Part shown: positions 1 to 6,722 of the stretch, one piece after another
How the letters are laid out: the number at the start of each line of letters is the position of its first letter
Position numbering within the stretch: position 1 is the first letter of the stretch
DNA from: Streptomyces parvus
GTDB taxonomy: Bacteria; Actinomycetota; Actinomycetes; Streptomycetales; Streptomycetaceae
DNA: 64,000 nucleotides
Direction: 5' to 3'
Assembly (NCBI RefSeq): GCF_032121415.1
Contig: NZ_CP135079.1
Coordinates: 2,356,001 to 2,420,000, forward strand
Position numbers and translations under genes: made by a program
The notes under the pieces: model-generated
The model's input: the letters and a program-made list of their open reading frames with translations, nothing else
The model's database searches: none
Told to the model about the DNA's origin: nothing

Positions 1-749
1 AGCCCGAGCCGACGGCGCCGTTCCACTCGGTGCAGTACGCCCTGCGCGTGCTCGAATCGGTCTCCAAACACGGCAACGGTGTGACCGATGCCCAGATCTC
101 CCGGGAGACCGGGCTGCCGACCGGCCACCTCGCCTCCCTCCTCCTCACACTGCGCCGCGAGGGGTATGTGGAGCAGGTCAGCGACGGCGCGTACGTCATC
201 GGCGCGTCCCTTCTGCTGCTCGGCTCCGGGGCGGCCCGCCGCAGGGCCCTGGAGGACCGCCTCCAGCTCACCCTGTCCGAGCTGCGCGACTCCGTCGGCG
301 CGGCCGTCTATCTCAGCCGGTATACGGACGGCGAGGTCAGTGTGACGCAGGTCGCGGACGGACCGCTCACCCCCGCGGTCAACGAGTGGGTGGACTTCCG
401 CTCCTCGGCGCACGCCAGCGCGGTCGGCAAGTGCCTGCTGGCCCAGCTCGACCACGACGGGCGGCGCGACCACATCTCCCGGCACCGGACGGCCCGGCTC
501 ACCTCGCGGACGATCACCGACGAGAAGATCCTCTTCTCCCAGCTGGACGCCCAGTCCGCCACGGTCCCGGTGCTGGATCTCCAGGAGTACGCGGTGGGCA
601 CCGTCTGCGCGGCCGTTCCGCTGACGGCAGGCTCCGCCGCGGGCTGCCTCGCCCTGTCGCTGCCGATCGAGGACGCGCACCGGCTGCGGTCGGCGGCCGA
701 GACGCTGAGCCGCCGGGCGGCGCCGGTGCTGCTGTCGCTGGCGCTGTAG
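1..749 (+). CDS. IclR-family transcriptional regulator, 5' end outside the window
   Basis: The reading frame is open from the first bases, and the residues before the first in-frame GTG (position 30) resemble the usual 'EPTAPFHSVQYALRVLE' run of this family, so the true start lies upstream. An N-terminal winged HTH (recognition helix near TGLPTGHLASLLLTL) is followed by the IclR effector domain, with SSAHASAVGKCLLAQL and a DLQEYAVGTVCAAVPL strand near the end. IclR proteins usually act as dimeric repressors or activators that sense a small metabolite through the C-terminal domain. No target can be named because the upstream neighbour is not visible. The gene ends 69 bp before a tRNA-Lys gene on the same strand. 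Confidence 0.9.
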   Translation, partial: PEPTAPFHSVQYALRVLESVSKHGNGVTDAQISRETGLPTGHLASLLLTLRREGYVEQVSDGAYVIGASLLLLGSGAARRRALEDRLQLTLSELRDSVGAAVYLSRYTDGEVSVTQVADGPLTPAVNEWVDFRSSAHASAVGKCLLAQLDHDGRRDHISRHRTARLTSRTITDEKILFSQLDAQSATVPVLDLQEYAVGTVCAAVPLTAGSAAGCLALSLPIEDAHRLRSAAETLSRRAAPVLLSLAL

Positions 750-818
750 CGCCCCGGGGCCCGGGCGGGGGTGGTCACCAGCACCCCTCGGGACCAGGTA
801 TTATTTTCGAGTCAGCAG

Positions 819-892
819 GCGCCGTTAGCTCAGTTGGTTAGAGCAGCTGACTCTTAATCAGCGGGTCCGGGGTTCGAGTCCCTGACGGCGCA
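819..892 (+). tRNA. tRNA-Lys (CTT anticodon), copy 1
   Basis: A 74-nt cloverleaf. The acceptor stem GCGCCGT pairs perfectly with ACGGCGC, the anticodon loop is CTCTTAA with anticodon CTT (reads AAG), the T arm contains GGTTCGAGTCC, and the discriminator is A. CCA is not encoded. A TATTAT hexamer at about 799-804 is a plausible -10 box. The gene and its immediate flanks (811-894) are identical to a second copy at 6181-6264. Confidence 0.97.
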
Positions 893-900
893 CGGCACGC

Positions 901-938
901 AGTGGCGGTCTCCTTCACGGAGGCCGCCACTTCGCTTT
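901..938 (+). terminator. Rho-independent-like terminator after tRNA-Lys copy 1
   Basis: A 13-bp stem (901-913 with 919-931, one G-T pair) closes a 5-nt loop, and CGCTTTT follows. It sits 9 nt after the tRNA end and differs from the terminator of the second tRNA-Lys copy. Confidence 0.8.
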
Positions 939-944
939 TCCGGG

Positions 945-1669
945 GTGTGGCCCACAGGGCCGTCCCCCGCTCCGCGTACCGGGTCAGCAGGGCCGCCAGC
1001 TCCACGGCGTCCAGCGGCGCATACGTACCGTCGCCGCCCCGGCCCCACCAGACCGGGTCCGGGCAGCGGAAGCCCTCCCGGCGCAGGGCCACCCGGTGGA
1101 TCTTGTTGGTCGCGGTGACCGGCATCCGGTCGAGGATCCGGACGAACCGGGGCGCCGTCTTCGTCCCCCGGGTCCGGCTGGGCGCGCAGGAACGCGGCGA
1201 AGGCCGCCGGGTCGAAGGCCGCACCCGCGGCGTCGCCGGGGCGAGCACCCGCGTAGGGCGAGCAGGGCGGCGTACGCCTCGGTGCCGGTGACCAGGACCC
1301 GTACGCCCGGCAGCTCCAGATCGACGAGGAGCGGCAGGTGGGCGCGCCCGGTGATCAGGAGAGGGGCTTCGGTGTGCAGGATGTCGCGGGCCGGCTCGGG
1401 GCCGCGCCGGGTGGGATTGATCCCCGCGACGGCGGCCCCGGCCAGGGCCGCCGCGCTGAGCCACAGCGGGAACTCGGGGGTGTTGTCGAGCAGGACGCCG
1501 AAGTGCGGTTCGCCGCCGCGCGGCAGCAGATCCGCGAGGAGCGCCGCCGTGCGGCGGCGCCCTCGACCACCTGGTGATGACTGAGCACGGTGGGGCCGTG
1601 CTTCAGGGCGGGCCGGTGGTCACCCCATTGGCGTCGTACGAGCTCCGCGACGGTGCCGGTACTCCTCAT
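945..1669 (-). pseudogene. Decayed AMP-dependent acyl-CoA synthetase
   Basis: Three reading frames each hold a recognisable piece of one acyl-CoA ligase. From 1669 the N-terminus starts MRSTGTVAELVRRQWGDHRP and runs to about 1555. The frame then changes to one encoding FGVLLDNTPEF and AAALAGAAVAGINPTRRG down to about 1255. The last piece, RFVRILDRMPVTATNKIHRV followed by CPDPVWWGRGGDGTYAPLDA, is the C-terminal lid with the catalytic-lysine region (TNKI). The central ATP/AMP-binding core (the SGTTGxPK loop and about 300 residues) is absent. The frame changes plus internal deletion mean the gene cannot make a working ligase. It ends near the tRNA-Lys terminator. Confidence 0.85.
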
Positions 1670-1695
1670 GGCACCGCACGGTAACTGATTGAGCG

Positions 1696-2286
1696 TCAGA
1701 ACTTGACGTCGGAGCAGGCGTAGAACGCGTTGGTGGTGTCCGCGACGTTCCACACGGCGAGGATGATGTGCTTGCCGGTCTTCTGGGTGGGGATCGTGCC
1801 CTGGTGGGTCAGGGTGGCCGGCGGCTGCTGGTTGCCGTAGGGCACGGTCATGAAGGGCTGCGATTCGAGCGCGGCCCGGGTGAGCGGCTTGGTGGAGTCC
1901 CAGCCGTTCTTGGTGATGTAGTAGCGGAAGTCGCTGGTGGAGTGGCGGGCGGTGAACTGCCAGCGGAAGCTGTAGCCCTGCCCGCCGGTGACCTGCGTGG
2001 CGGGCCAGTTGCCGCCTCTGGGGTCGTCGAGCTGGGCGAACTGCCCGTTGCCGCCGGAGCAGATCTTGCCGTCCGCCGGTCCTGCCGCCGGGAAGCCCTT
2101 CGGGCCCTCGACGCTCTGCGGCTCCCACTGGATGTTGCCGCAGCCGGTCACCGTGCCGTTGGCACAGAGCTTCTGACGGCTGATCGGGGAGTCCGTGTAG
2201 CCGTGGCTGCTGGCGCTGGTGGTCGCGAGCACCGAGACGCCCGCTATCGCCAGGCCGATCACGGCCGCGCTTGCCTTTTTCCGCAT
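1696..2286 (-). CDS. lpmP: Secreted AA10 lytic polysaccharide monooxygenase
   Basis: A copper monooxygenase that oxidatively cleaves chitin or cellulose-like chains outside the cell. The 196-residue product has a Sec signal peptide ending just before His28 (SASS|HGYTDSP); this His becomes the N-terminal half of the copper histidine brace. His115 in FTARHSTSDFRYY is the second brace ligand. Four cysteines (41, 49, 76 and near the C-terminus) fit the two disulfides of the family, and there is no extra binding module. ATG at 2286 is chosen for the GGAG 7-8 nt upstream and the signal peptide beginning MRKK. Its position beside cslA/glxA matches the S. coelicolor SCO2833 homologue, which I recall being called LpmP and linked to deposition of the CslA glycan. 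DasR-type boxes lie upstream. Confidence 0.93.
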   Translation of the reverse strand: MRKKASAAVIGLAIAGVSVLATTSASSHGYTDSPISRQKLCANGTVTGCGNIQWEPQSVEGPKGFPAAGPADGKICSGGNGQFAQLDDPRGGNWPATQVTGGQGYSFRWQFTARHSTSDFRYYITKNGWDSTKPLTRAALESQPFMTVPYGNQQPPATLTHQGTIPTQKTGKHIILAVWNVADTTNAFYACSDVKF

Positions 2287-2378
2287 GGGCTGTCGCTCCT
2301 CTAGAACGTGGGGGAGGTTCCATGAGCATTGCTCGACTGCTGCGCGCTTGGTACGGAGTGCTGTGCGTGACGCGGTGC

Positions 2379-2394
2379 TGCGGTCTAGACCAAG
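2379..2394. promoter_or_regulatory. DasR operator (dre) candidate upstream of the LPMO gene
   Basis: On the minus strand the site reads CTTGGTCTAGACCGCA. It contains the TGGTCTAGACC core of the dre consensus (ACTGGTCTAGACCACT, from memory) and agrees at 12 of 16 positions. It is about 95 bp upstream of the LPMO ATG, where chitinase and chitin-binding-protein promoters usually carry it. Confidence 0.75.
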
Positions 2395-2418
2395 TCTTAG
2401 ATTATTGACGCGCCGTGA

Positions 2419-2434
2419 ACATGTCCAGACCAAT
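2419..2434. promoter_or_regulatory. Second, weaker dre-like box
   Basis: The minus strand reads ATTGGTCTGGACATGT, which keeps TGGTCTnGAC but has a degenerate right half (11 of 16). Its centre is 40 bp (about four helix turns) upstream of the stronger box at 2379-2394, so co-operative binding is possible. Confidence 0.45.
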
Positions 2435-2485
2435 GGGCGTCGTATTCCGGCGGCTCTCCGAACCGCCGGAACCTCCCCCGGGGTC

Positions 2486-4666
2486 TCAGGCCCCGTCCCC
2501 TCCCCCACTGCGGCCGGTGTAGAAGGCAACCGTCAAGTCCTTCACGAGCGCCTTGCGTTCGTAGTCGTCGAGTTCGACGATGCCGCGCGTGGTGAGTCGG
2601 TTGACGGTGTCGTCGACCGCGTCCACCACGGAGGTGAGCACGCTGTCGCGGTGCCTTGAGTCGATCGCGGCGATGCGCCGCCGCTGCATGGCCGCCGCGA
2701 CCTCGGGGGCGTACTCGATACCGGTCGGCTGCGCGGAGTACACCTCGACGCCGACCGGTTCGCAGTCCGCCTTCAGCATCCGGGTCAGCGCGTCGCCGAC
2801 GGCCTCCGCGTCGCGCAGGGTCGGGGCGTCCTCGTGGAACGCGTCGGCGGGCAGCTGCGAGAGGACCCGGGCCATCGCGGCCTCGACCTGGGCGCTCAGA
2901 TACGCCTCGTGGTCCTCGATGCCGAGGACGGCCCGGACGGTGTCCTCGATCCGCCACACCACGAGGACGACCACGCGCAGGGCGGTGCCGTTCGCGTCGA
3001 CGGCGGGCAGCGGTTCGCTGCGCCAGTGCCGCAGCCGTACGTCGACGCGGCGGCGCAGCAGCAGGGGCGAGACCCAGACGAGGCCGGTACGGCGGACGGT
3101 GCCCCGGTAGTCGCCGAAGAGCGTCAGCACCCAGGCGTATCCGACCCGGCCCCGGCCGAGGCCGCCGAGCGCGAGGAGCACCGCGGTGGCGAGGAGGGCG
3201 AGCGCGGCCCAGGCGCCGACGCCGATGCCGAGGTCGGGCCGGGGGGTGATGCCGACGGCGCTCTGCCAGCCGGCGGGCAGCGCGCCGCGCCACCACAGGA
3301 CGGCCAGCGCGCCCGCGGTTCCGGCCGCTCCGGCGAGGAGGGCGGCGTAACCGGACAGGGCGGGCCCGGGCCTCTCGGCGAGGCGGGGGTCGCCGACCGG
3401 GGCGGGCCGGGTCGAGGGCCGCACCCGCGTCTGCGGCGAACGCGGCACGGGGGGCCGGGTGGCGGGCGCAGGGTCCCCGGCGGGCCGGTGGACGACGGCC
3501 CCGGGCCCGGGCACGGGCAGCGCCGCAGCCTCGGCCGGCTCCTGGTCGTCCCGGAAGAGGAGGTGTACGGGGATGGAGGCGGTGGTCTCGTTGGCGATGA
3601 CGGAGTGGCGTCGGCCCGGGTTCACGGACGTCGTGGTGGTCACGGTCGACGGAGCGGTTGCGGGCGCGGGTACGGAGAAGGTGGCCGAGGTGGCGCGGTC
3701 GCCGGGGGCGAGGTCGAGGACGAGGTCCAACTCGGCGTCGGGCCCTGCGTCGGCCCCCTTGGCGGAGGTGTCCCGGGCCTCCCGCTTCGGGCTTTCGGGC
3801 TCGGCCCCGTAGGAGGGATGCGGGGTCCACTCCGCCGAGGGTTCCGTCCTCAAACGCCGGACGGGCTTGAGATGGAGGTTCCCGTCGAGGGGGGCGGGGC
3901 GGGTGGGGGCAGGGGTGCTTCCGTCGGCGTCCGGGCGGGCCGAGGCGGGGGCACGGCCGTCAGCGGCCGGACGGCCAGAGACGGGACCACGGCCCTCGGC
4001 ACCGGCGCGCTCGGAGACGGAGCCACAACCATCAGCGGCCGGACGGGCGGAAACGGAACCACGGGCCTCGGCACCAGCGCGCTCAGAGACGGGGCCAGGG
4101 CCCTCGGCGGGGGCGGGCCCGTCAGTGGGCGGGAGCCCAGGGGTGGGGGCCGGGCTGTCTGCGGCCGGGCCCTCCGTGGCAACGAGGTCCTGAGCGGGGC
4201 GGCCCGGGACCGGCCCCGGGCGCAGGCTCACGTCCGGGGACTCCGAATACTCCGGGGCGACGGTCCTGGGCGGGGCGGACGGGGGCTTGTCGTCCCCACG
4301 GGGCGAGACTTTGTCACCCCCCGGCACCCGCGCAGCACCGGTGTCCGGCTGCGGCGTCCCCTCGCCCACCGGGCGGAACAGCGGCGGCGGGGTGCTGCCC
4401 AGCCCGCCCCTCTCCGGCGCCACGGGCGCGGGCCCGGCGTCCGGCGGCGAGGTCTTCTCGCCCGCCGGGCGGAACAACGGCGGCGGAGTGCTGCCCGCGT
4501 CCCCCTTCTCCGGGAGCGCGGGATCGGGCTCGGCGTCCCGCCGTGGGGGCACCGGGCCGAACAGCGGCGGCGGGGTCCCCCTGCCCGGTGGGGCGAAGAG
4601 GGACGGGGGGAGCTGGTCGTCCAGGTTGTCCGGGGTGTGGGGGCTCTGATCGTTGTCGGTGGTCAC
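2486..4666 (-). CDS. SPFH/band-7 (flotillin-like) membrane protein with long proline-rich N-terminus
   Basis: The first ~400 residues are a low-complexity Pro/Ala/Gly tail with repeated 'PPPLF' motifs. Two hydrophobic segments follow (around GYAALLAGAAGTAGALAVLW and AWAALALLATAVLLALGG), then an SPFH domain with LVWVSPLLLRRRVDVRLRHW and DANGTALRVVVLVVWRIEDT, ending in the coiled-coil-like VAAAMQRRRIAAIDSRHRD. Family members scaffold membrane microdomains or control proteases; the partner here is unknown. I place the start at GTG 4666 (AGGGAA upstream); an in-frame GTG at 4690 would add eight residues. The gene lies 37 bp after the NlpC/P60-like gene and is probably co-transcribed with it. A Streptomyces-type REP-like sequence is embedded in its coding region. 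Confidence 0.88.
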   Translation of the reverse strand: MTTDNDQSPHTPDNLDDQLPPSLFAPPGRGTPPPLFGPVPPRRDAEPDPALPEKGDAGSTPPPLFRPAGEKTSPPDAGPAPVAPERGGLGSTPPPLFRPVGEGTPQPDTGAARVPGGDKVSPRGDDKPPSAPPRTVAPEYSESPDVSLRPGPVPGRPAQDLVATEGPAADSPAPTPGLPPTDGPAPAEGPGPVSERAGAEARGSVSARPAADGCGSVSERAGAEGRGPVSGRPAADGRAPASARPDADGSTPAPTRPAPLDGNLHLKPVRRLRTEPSAEWTPHPSYGAEPESPKREARDTSAKGADAGPDAELDLVLDLAPGDRATSATFSVPAPATAPSTVTTTTSVNPGRRHSVIANETTASIPVHLLFRDDQEPAEAAALPVPGPGAVVHRPAGDPAPATRPPVPRSPQTRVRPSTRPAPVGDPRLAERPGPALSGYAALLAGAAGTAGALAVLWWRGALPAGWQSAVGITPRPDLGIGVGAWAALALLATAVLLALGGLGRGRVGYAWVLTLFGDYRGTVRRTGLVWVSPLLLRRRVDVRLRHWRSEPLPAVDANGTALRVVVLVVWRIEDTVRAVLGIEDHEAYLSAQVEAAMARVLSQLPADAFHEDAPTLRDAEAVGDALTRMLKADCEPVGVEVYSAQPTGIEYAPEVAAAMQRRRIAAIDSRHRDSVLTSVVDAVDDTVNRLTTRGIVELDDYERKALVKDLTVAFYTGRSGGGDGA
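3846..3870. repeat. REP-like Streptomyces repeat inside a coding region
   Basis: The 25-bp segment beginning GTCCTCAAACGCCGGACG and ending GGGCTTGA matches a short repeat commonly seen at gene 3' ends in Streptomyces (from memory). Here it lies within the SPFH gene and is translated on the minus strand as part of LKPVRRLRTEP. Confidence 0.6.
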
Positions 4667-4703
4667 CGGTTCCCTGTTCCTTTCCGTCACGTCGTCACGT
4701 CCG

Positions 4704-5996
4704 TCACGCGAAGAGCCGGCGCCAGGTCTCCGGCCCCGGATAACCGTCGGCCGCGCCGCCGCGCCAGCCCTGGGCCCGCTGGAACGCCTCGACGTTGCGG
4801 CGGTCGGCCTCGGTCCAGAGCGGGTTGGGGCCCGACACGTAGTGCTTGCCGTATCCCTTCTTCACCAACTGTCTGCCGAGCCGGTCGACATGGCTGTTGG
4901 ACTGACCCGGCTTGAAATAGCCGCGCCCGGGGAACGCGACGGCCGTATGCGGGCTGCCGCCCGTGCCTGCGGCCGGAATGTCGCGGCCGCCGCCGGAGGT
5001 CAGCAGGCGCCAGGTGTGCGGACCGGGGAGGCCGTCGGCCTCCTTGCCCTTCCAGCCCTGGGCCTGCTGGAACGCCTGGGTCGCACGCCGGTCCGCCGTT
5101 CCCCACACGGGCCCGGGGCCGACCGCGTAGAACCGCTTGCCGCCCCGCTGCACCAGCATCCGGCCGAGCTGGGTGACGTAGTCGTTGTCGGCGCCGGGGC
5201 CGAACTGCTTGGCCCCGGGGAAGGCGGTGGAGGACCCGGAGCCGGGCGATCCGCCCGTGACCCCCTTGTAGCGGTACGCCACGTAACGGTCGGAGTTGTT
5301 CCAGTACGCCAGGGGCGTCGACTGCTTCCGGGTGTGCGGGCGCGCCTGCTCGTAGGCGACGTAGTGGGTGCGCGCGCTGGACGTCCAGCCGCCGAAGATC
5401 GTGACGTGCGAGCCCTTGGCCGGGTCGGCCGGGTTGTGGAAGAGGAGGATGTCGCCGGGCTGGAGGTCGCCGCGGGCGATCCGGGTGCCGTACGCGGCGA
5501 GGCTGCCGGTCCATTCGTTGGTGCCGAGGTTCCAGGCCATCGACACATAGCCGGAGCAGTCCTGGCGGTACCCGTCGGACCAGTACTTCTCCATGCTGTA
5601 CGGGACCTTCGCGTTCACCCACCTCCGCGCCCGGTCGAGGATGGCGGCCCGGGTCGTCTTCGGCGCCGCCGCTCCGGCCGACGGCGGGCCCGAGGCACCC
5701 GTCCCGCGCAGCGGCCCCTTCTCCCCCTGCGGGGTACCCGGCTCCGGATCGGCTCCGTCGTCGACGCCCGGGGCCCGGGGGGCGTGGCCCGCGGCGGCTG
5801 CCGCTCCCGCGGCCCCGCAGGAGAGGACCACCCCGGCGGCCGTGGCCAGCACCAGGGCGCGGCGCGCACCGTGTGCGGCGGGGTGACCGCCGCGCCGCAC
5901 CGGCAGGGCCTGCGCGGCGGAGCGCCTCCGCACCGCACACCCCGCGCATCCGCAGTCGATGGCGGGTTCGTACTCCTCGAAGACCGGAACAGACAT
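4704..5996 (-). CDS. Secreted NlpC/P60-like peptidase with two C-terminal wall-binding repeats
   Basis: A 430-residue exported protein. A Cys-rich, Arg-rich N-terminus (CGCAGCAVRRR) precedes a hydrophobic segment near residues 44-70. The catalytic domain carries the nucleophile in YRQDCSGYVSMAW and a downstream His in GSHVTIFGGW, as in NlpC/P60 and CHAP-type amidases. Two homologous repeats follow, each starting FPG(A/R)... and ending in AFQ(Q/R)AQGW...GPxTWR, which look like peptidoglycan-binding modules. The start at 5996 is preferred because GGAGGGGA lies 5 nt upstream; an ATG at 6020 would add eight residues without such a site. It probably remodels the wall where the neighbouring Csl glycan emerges; that role is inference from gene order. 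Confidence 0.88.
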   Translation of the reverse strand: MSVPVFEEYEPAIDCGCAGCAVRRRSAAQALPVRRGGHPAAHGARRALVLATAAGVVLSCGAAGAAAAAGHAPRAPGVDDGADPEPGTPQGEKGPLRGTGASGPPSAGAAAPKTTRAAILDRARRWVNAKVPYSMEKYWSDGYRQDCSGYVSMAWNLGTNEWTGSLAAYGTRIARGDLQPGDILLFHNPADPAKGSHVTIFGGWTSSARTHYVAYEQARPHTRKQSTPLAYWNNSDRYVAYRYKGVTGGSPGSGSSTAFPGAKQFGPGADNDYVTQLGRMLVQRGGKRFYAVGPGPVWGTADRRATQAFQQAQGWKGKEADGLPGPHTWRLLTSGGGRDIPAAGTGGSPHTAVAFPGRGYFKPGQSNSHVDRLGRQLVKKGYGKHYVSGPNPLWTEADRRNVEAFQRAQGWRGGAADGYPGPETWRRLFA

Positions 5997-6188
5997 GCGA
6001 TTCCCCTCCGCACTCGTCATTCGTCAAGATCTTTGGGCGCAGCCGCAACGGACGTCGGCGTCTTAACTCTCCTGACATATCGCATTTTGACGGAACAAAG
6101 GAAAAAAACGACTATCTGACGGGGCGTGGCGGCCGGTAAATGGTTCGGAGCACTACGGCGCGTCGGGTAGAGTTCTCCAGGTCAGCAG

Positions 6189-6262
6189 GCGCCGTTAGCT
6201 CAGTTGGTTAGAGCAGCTGACTCTTAATCAGCGGGTCCGGGGTTCGAGTCCCTGACGGCGCA
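6189..6262 (+). tRNA. tRNA-Lys (CTT anticodon), copy 2
   Basis: Identical in all 74 nt to the copy at 819-892. The 8 nt before and 2 nt after are also identical. A TAGAGT -10-like hexamer lies at 6168-6173 with TTCGGA 18 nt further upstream. Confidence 0.97.
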
Positions 6263-6267
6263 CGCAC

Positions 6268-6306
6268 GATCAAAGCCCCCTCACGTTCCGTGAGGGGGCT
6301 TTGATC
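6268..6306 (+). terminator. Strong terminator after tRNA-Lys copy 2
   Basis: A perfect 17-bp stem (6268-6284 with 6290-6306) surrounds a 5-nt loop. The core arms are AAAGCCCCCTCAC and GTGAGGGGGCTTT, so the structure works on both strands. Confidence 0.92.
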
Positions 6307-6722
6307 ATTCCCCGTCCCGCACACGGCGACACCCAGGGGCGCGAGCGCACCTACGCACTTCGTCACACCCCCTCCACAACCTGGGGCCAAATCGTGCGTA
6401 TAGCCGGTAAACAGTCCGTTTCACCCTTGCGATCGCGTTCGGTGTCGGACAATCTGTCTGGGGGCCGTCGGCCCAAGAGGGCCGCTGATCCGTACAGTTG
6501 GCACAGCAGAGCGTGACGTTCCGGTTGTCCGTGCCGCGGGGTGGGGGTCCCGCTCGGGGGCGGATGCCCAGGGGGCATCATGCAACCGGAAGGCTGCCCA
6601 TCCATGTCTGTGGGGACGGCGGCTTGCCACCGTGTGCGCACCCGGTGAAGAACGGGGCCGACCGCGCACGACGAGAGAGACCGAACAGTCACGCACCAGC
6701 ATGCGTGCGGGGGGATGTACCC
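6307..6722. other. Long leader/intergenic region before cslA
   Basis: I see no gene in these 416 bases. The region must contain the cslA promoter, but no convincing -35/-10 pair or known riboswitch stands out. Confidence 0.5.

Noticed and set aside
2834..4915. Plus-strand open frame of 693 codons opposite the SPFH gene
   Set aside because: Its Gly/Arg-rich translation is the antisense of a GC-rich proline tail. The minus strand has SPFH motifs, an RBS and an operon context.
5997..6188. c-di-AMP (ydaO) riboswitch in front of the secreted NlpC/P60-like gene
   Set aside because: Such riboswitches often precede wall hydrolases in Streptomyces, so I looked for one. The 190-nt leader lacks the conserved ydaO blocks.
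819..6262. Phage or ICE integrated at tRNA-Lys
   Set aside because: Between the two tRNA copies there is no integrase, excisionase or phage gene. The contents are the conserved csl-locus neighbours, so duplication or rearrangement is the more cautious reading.
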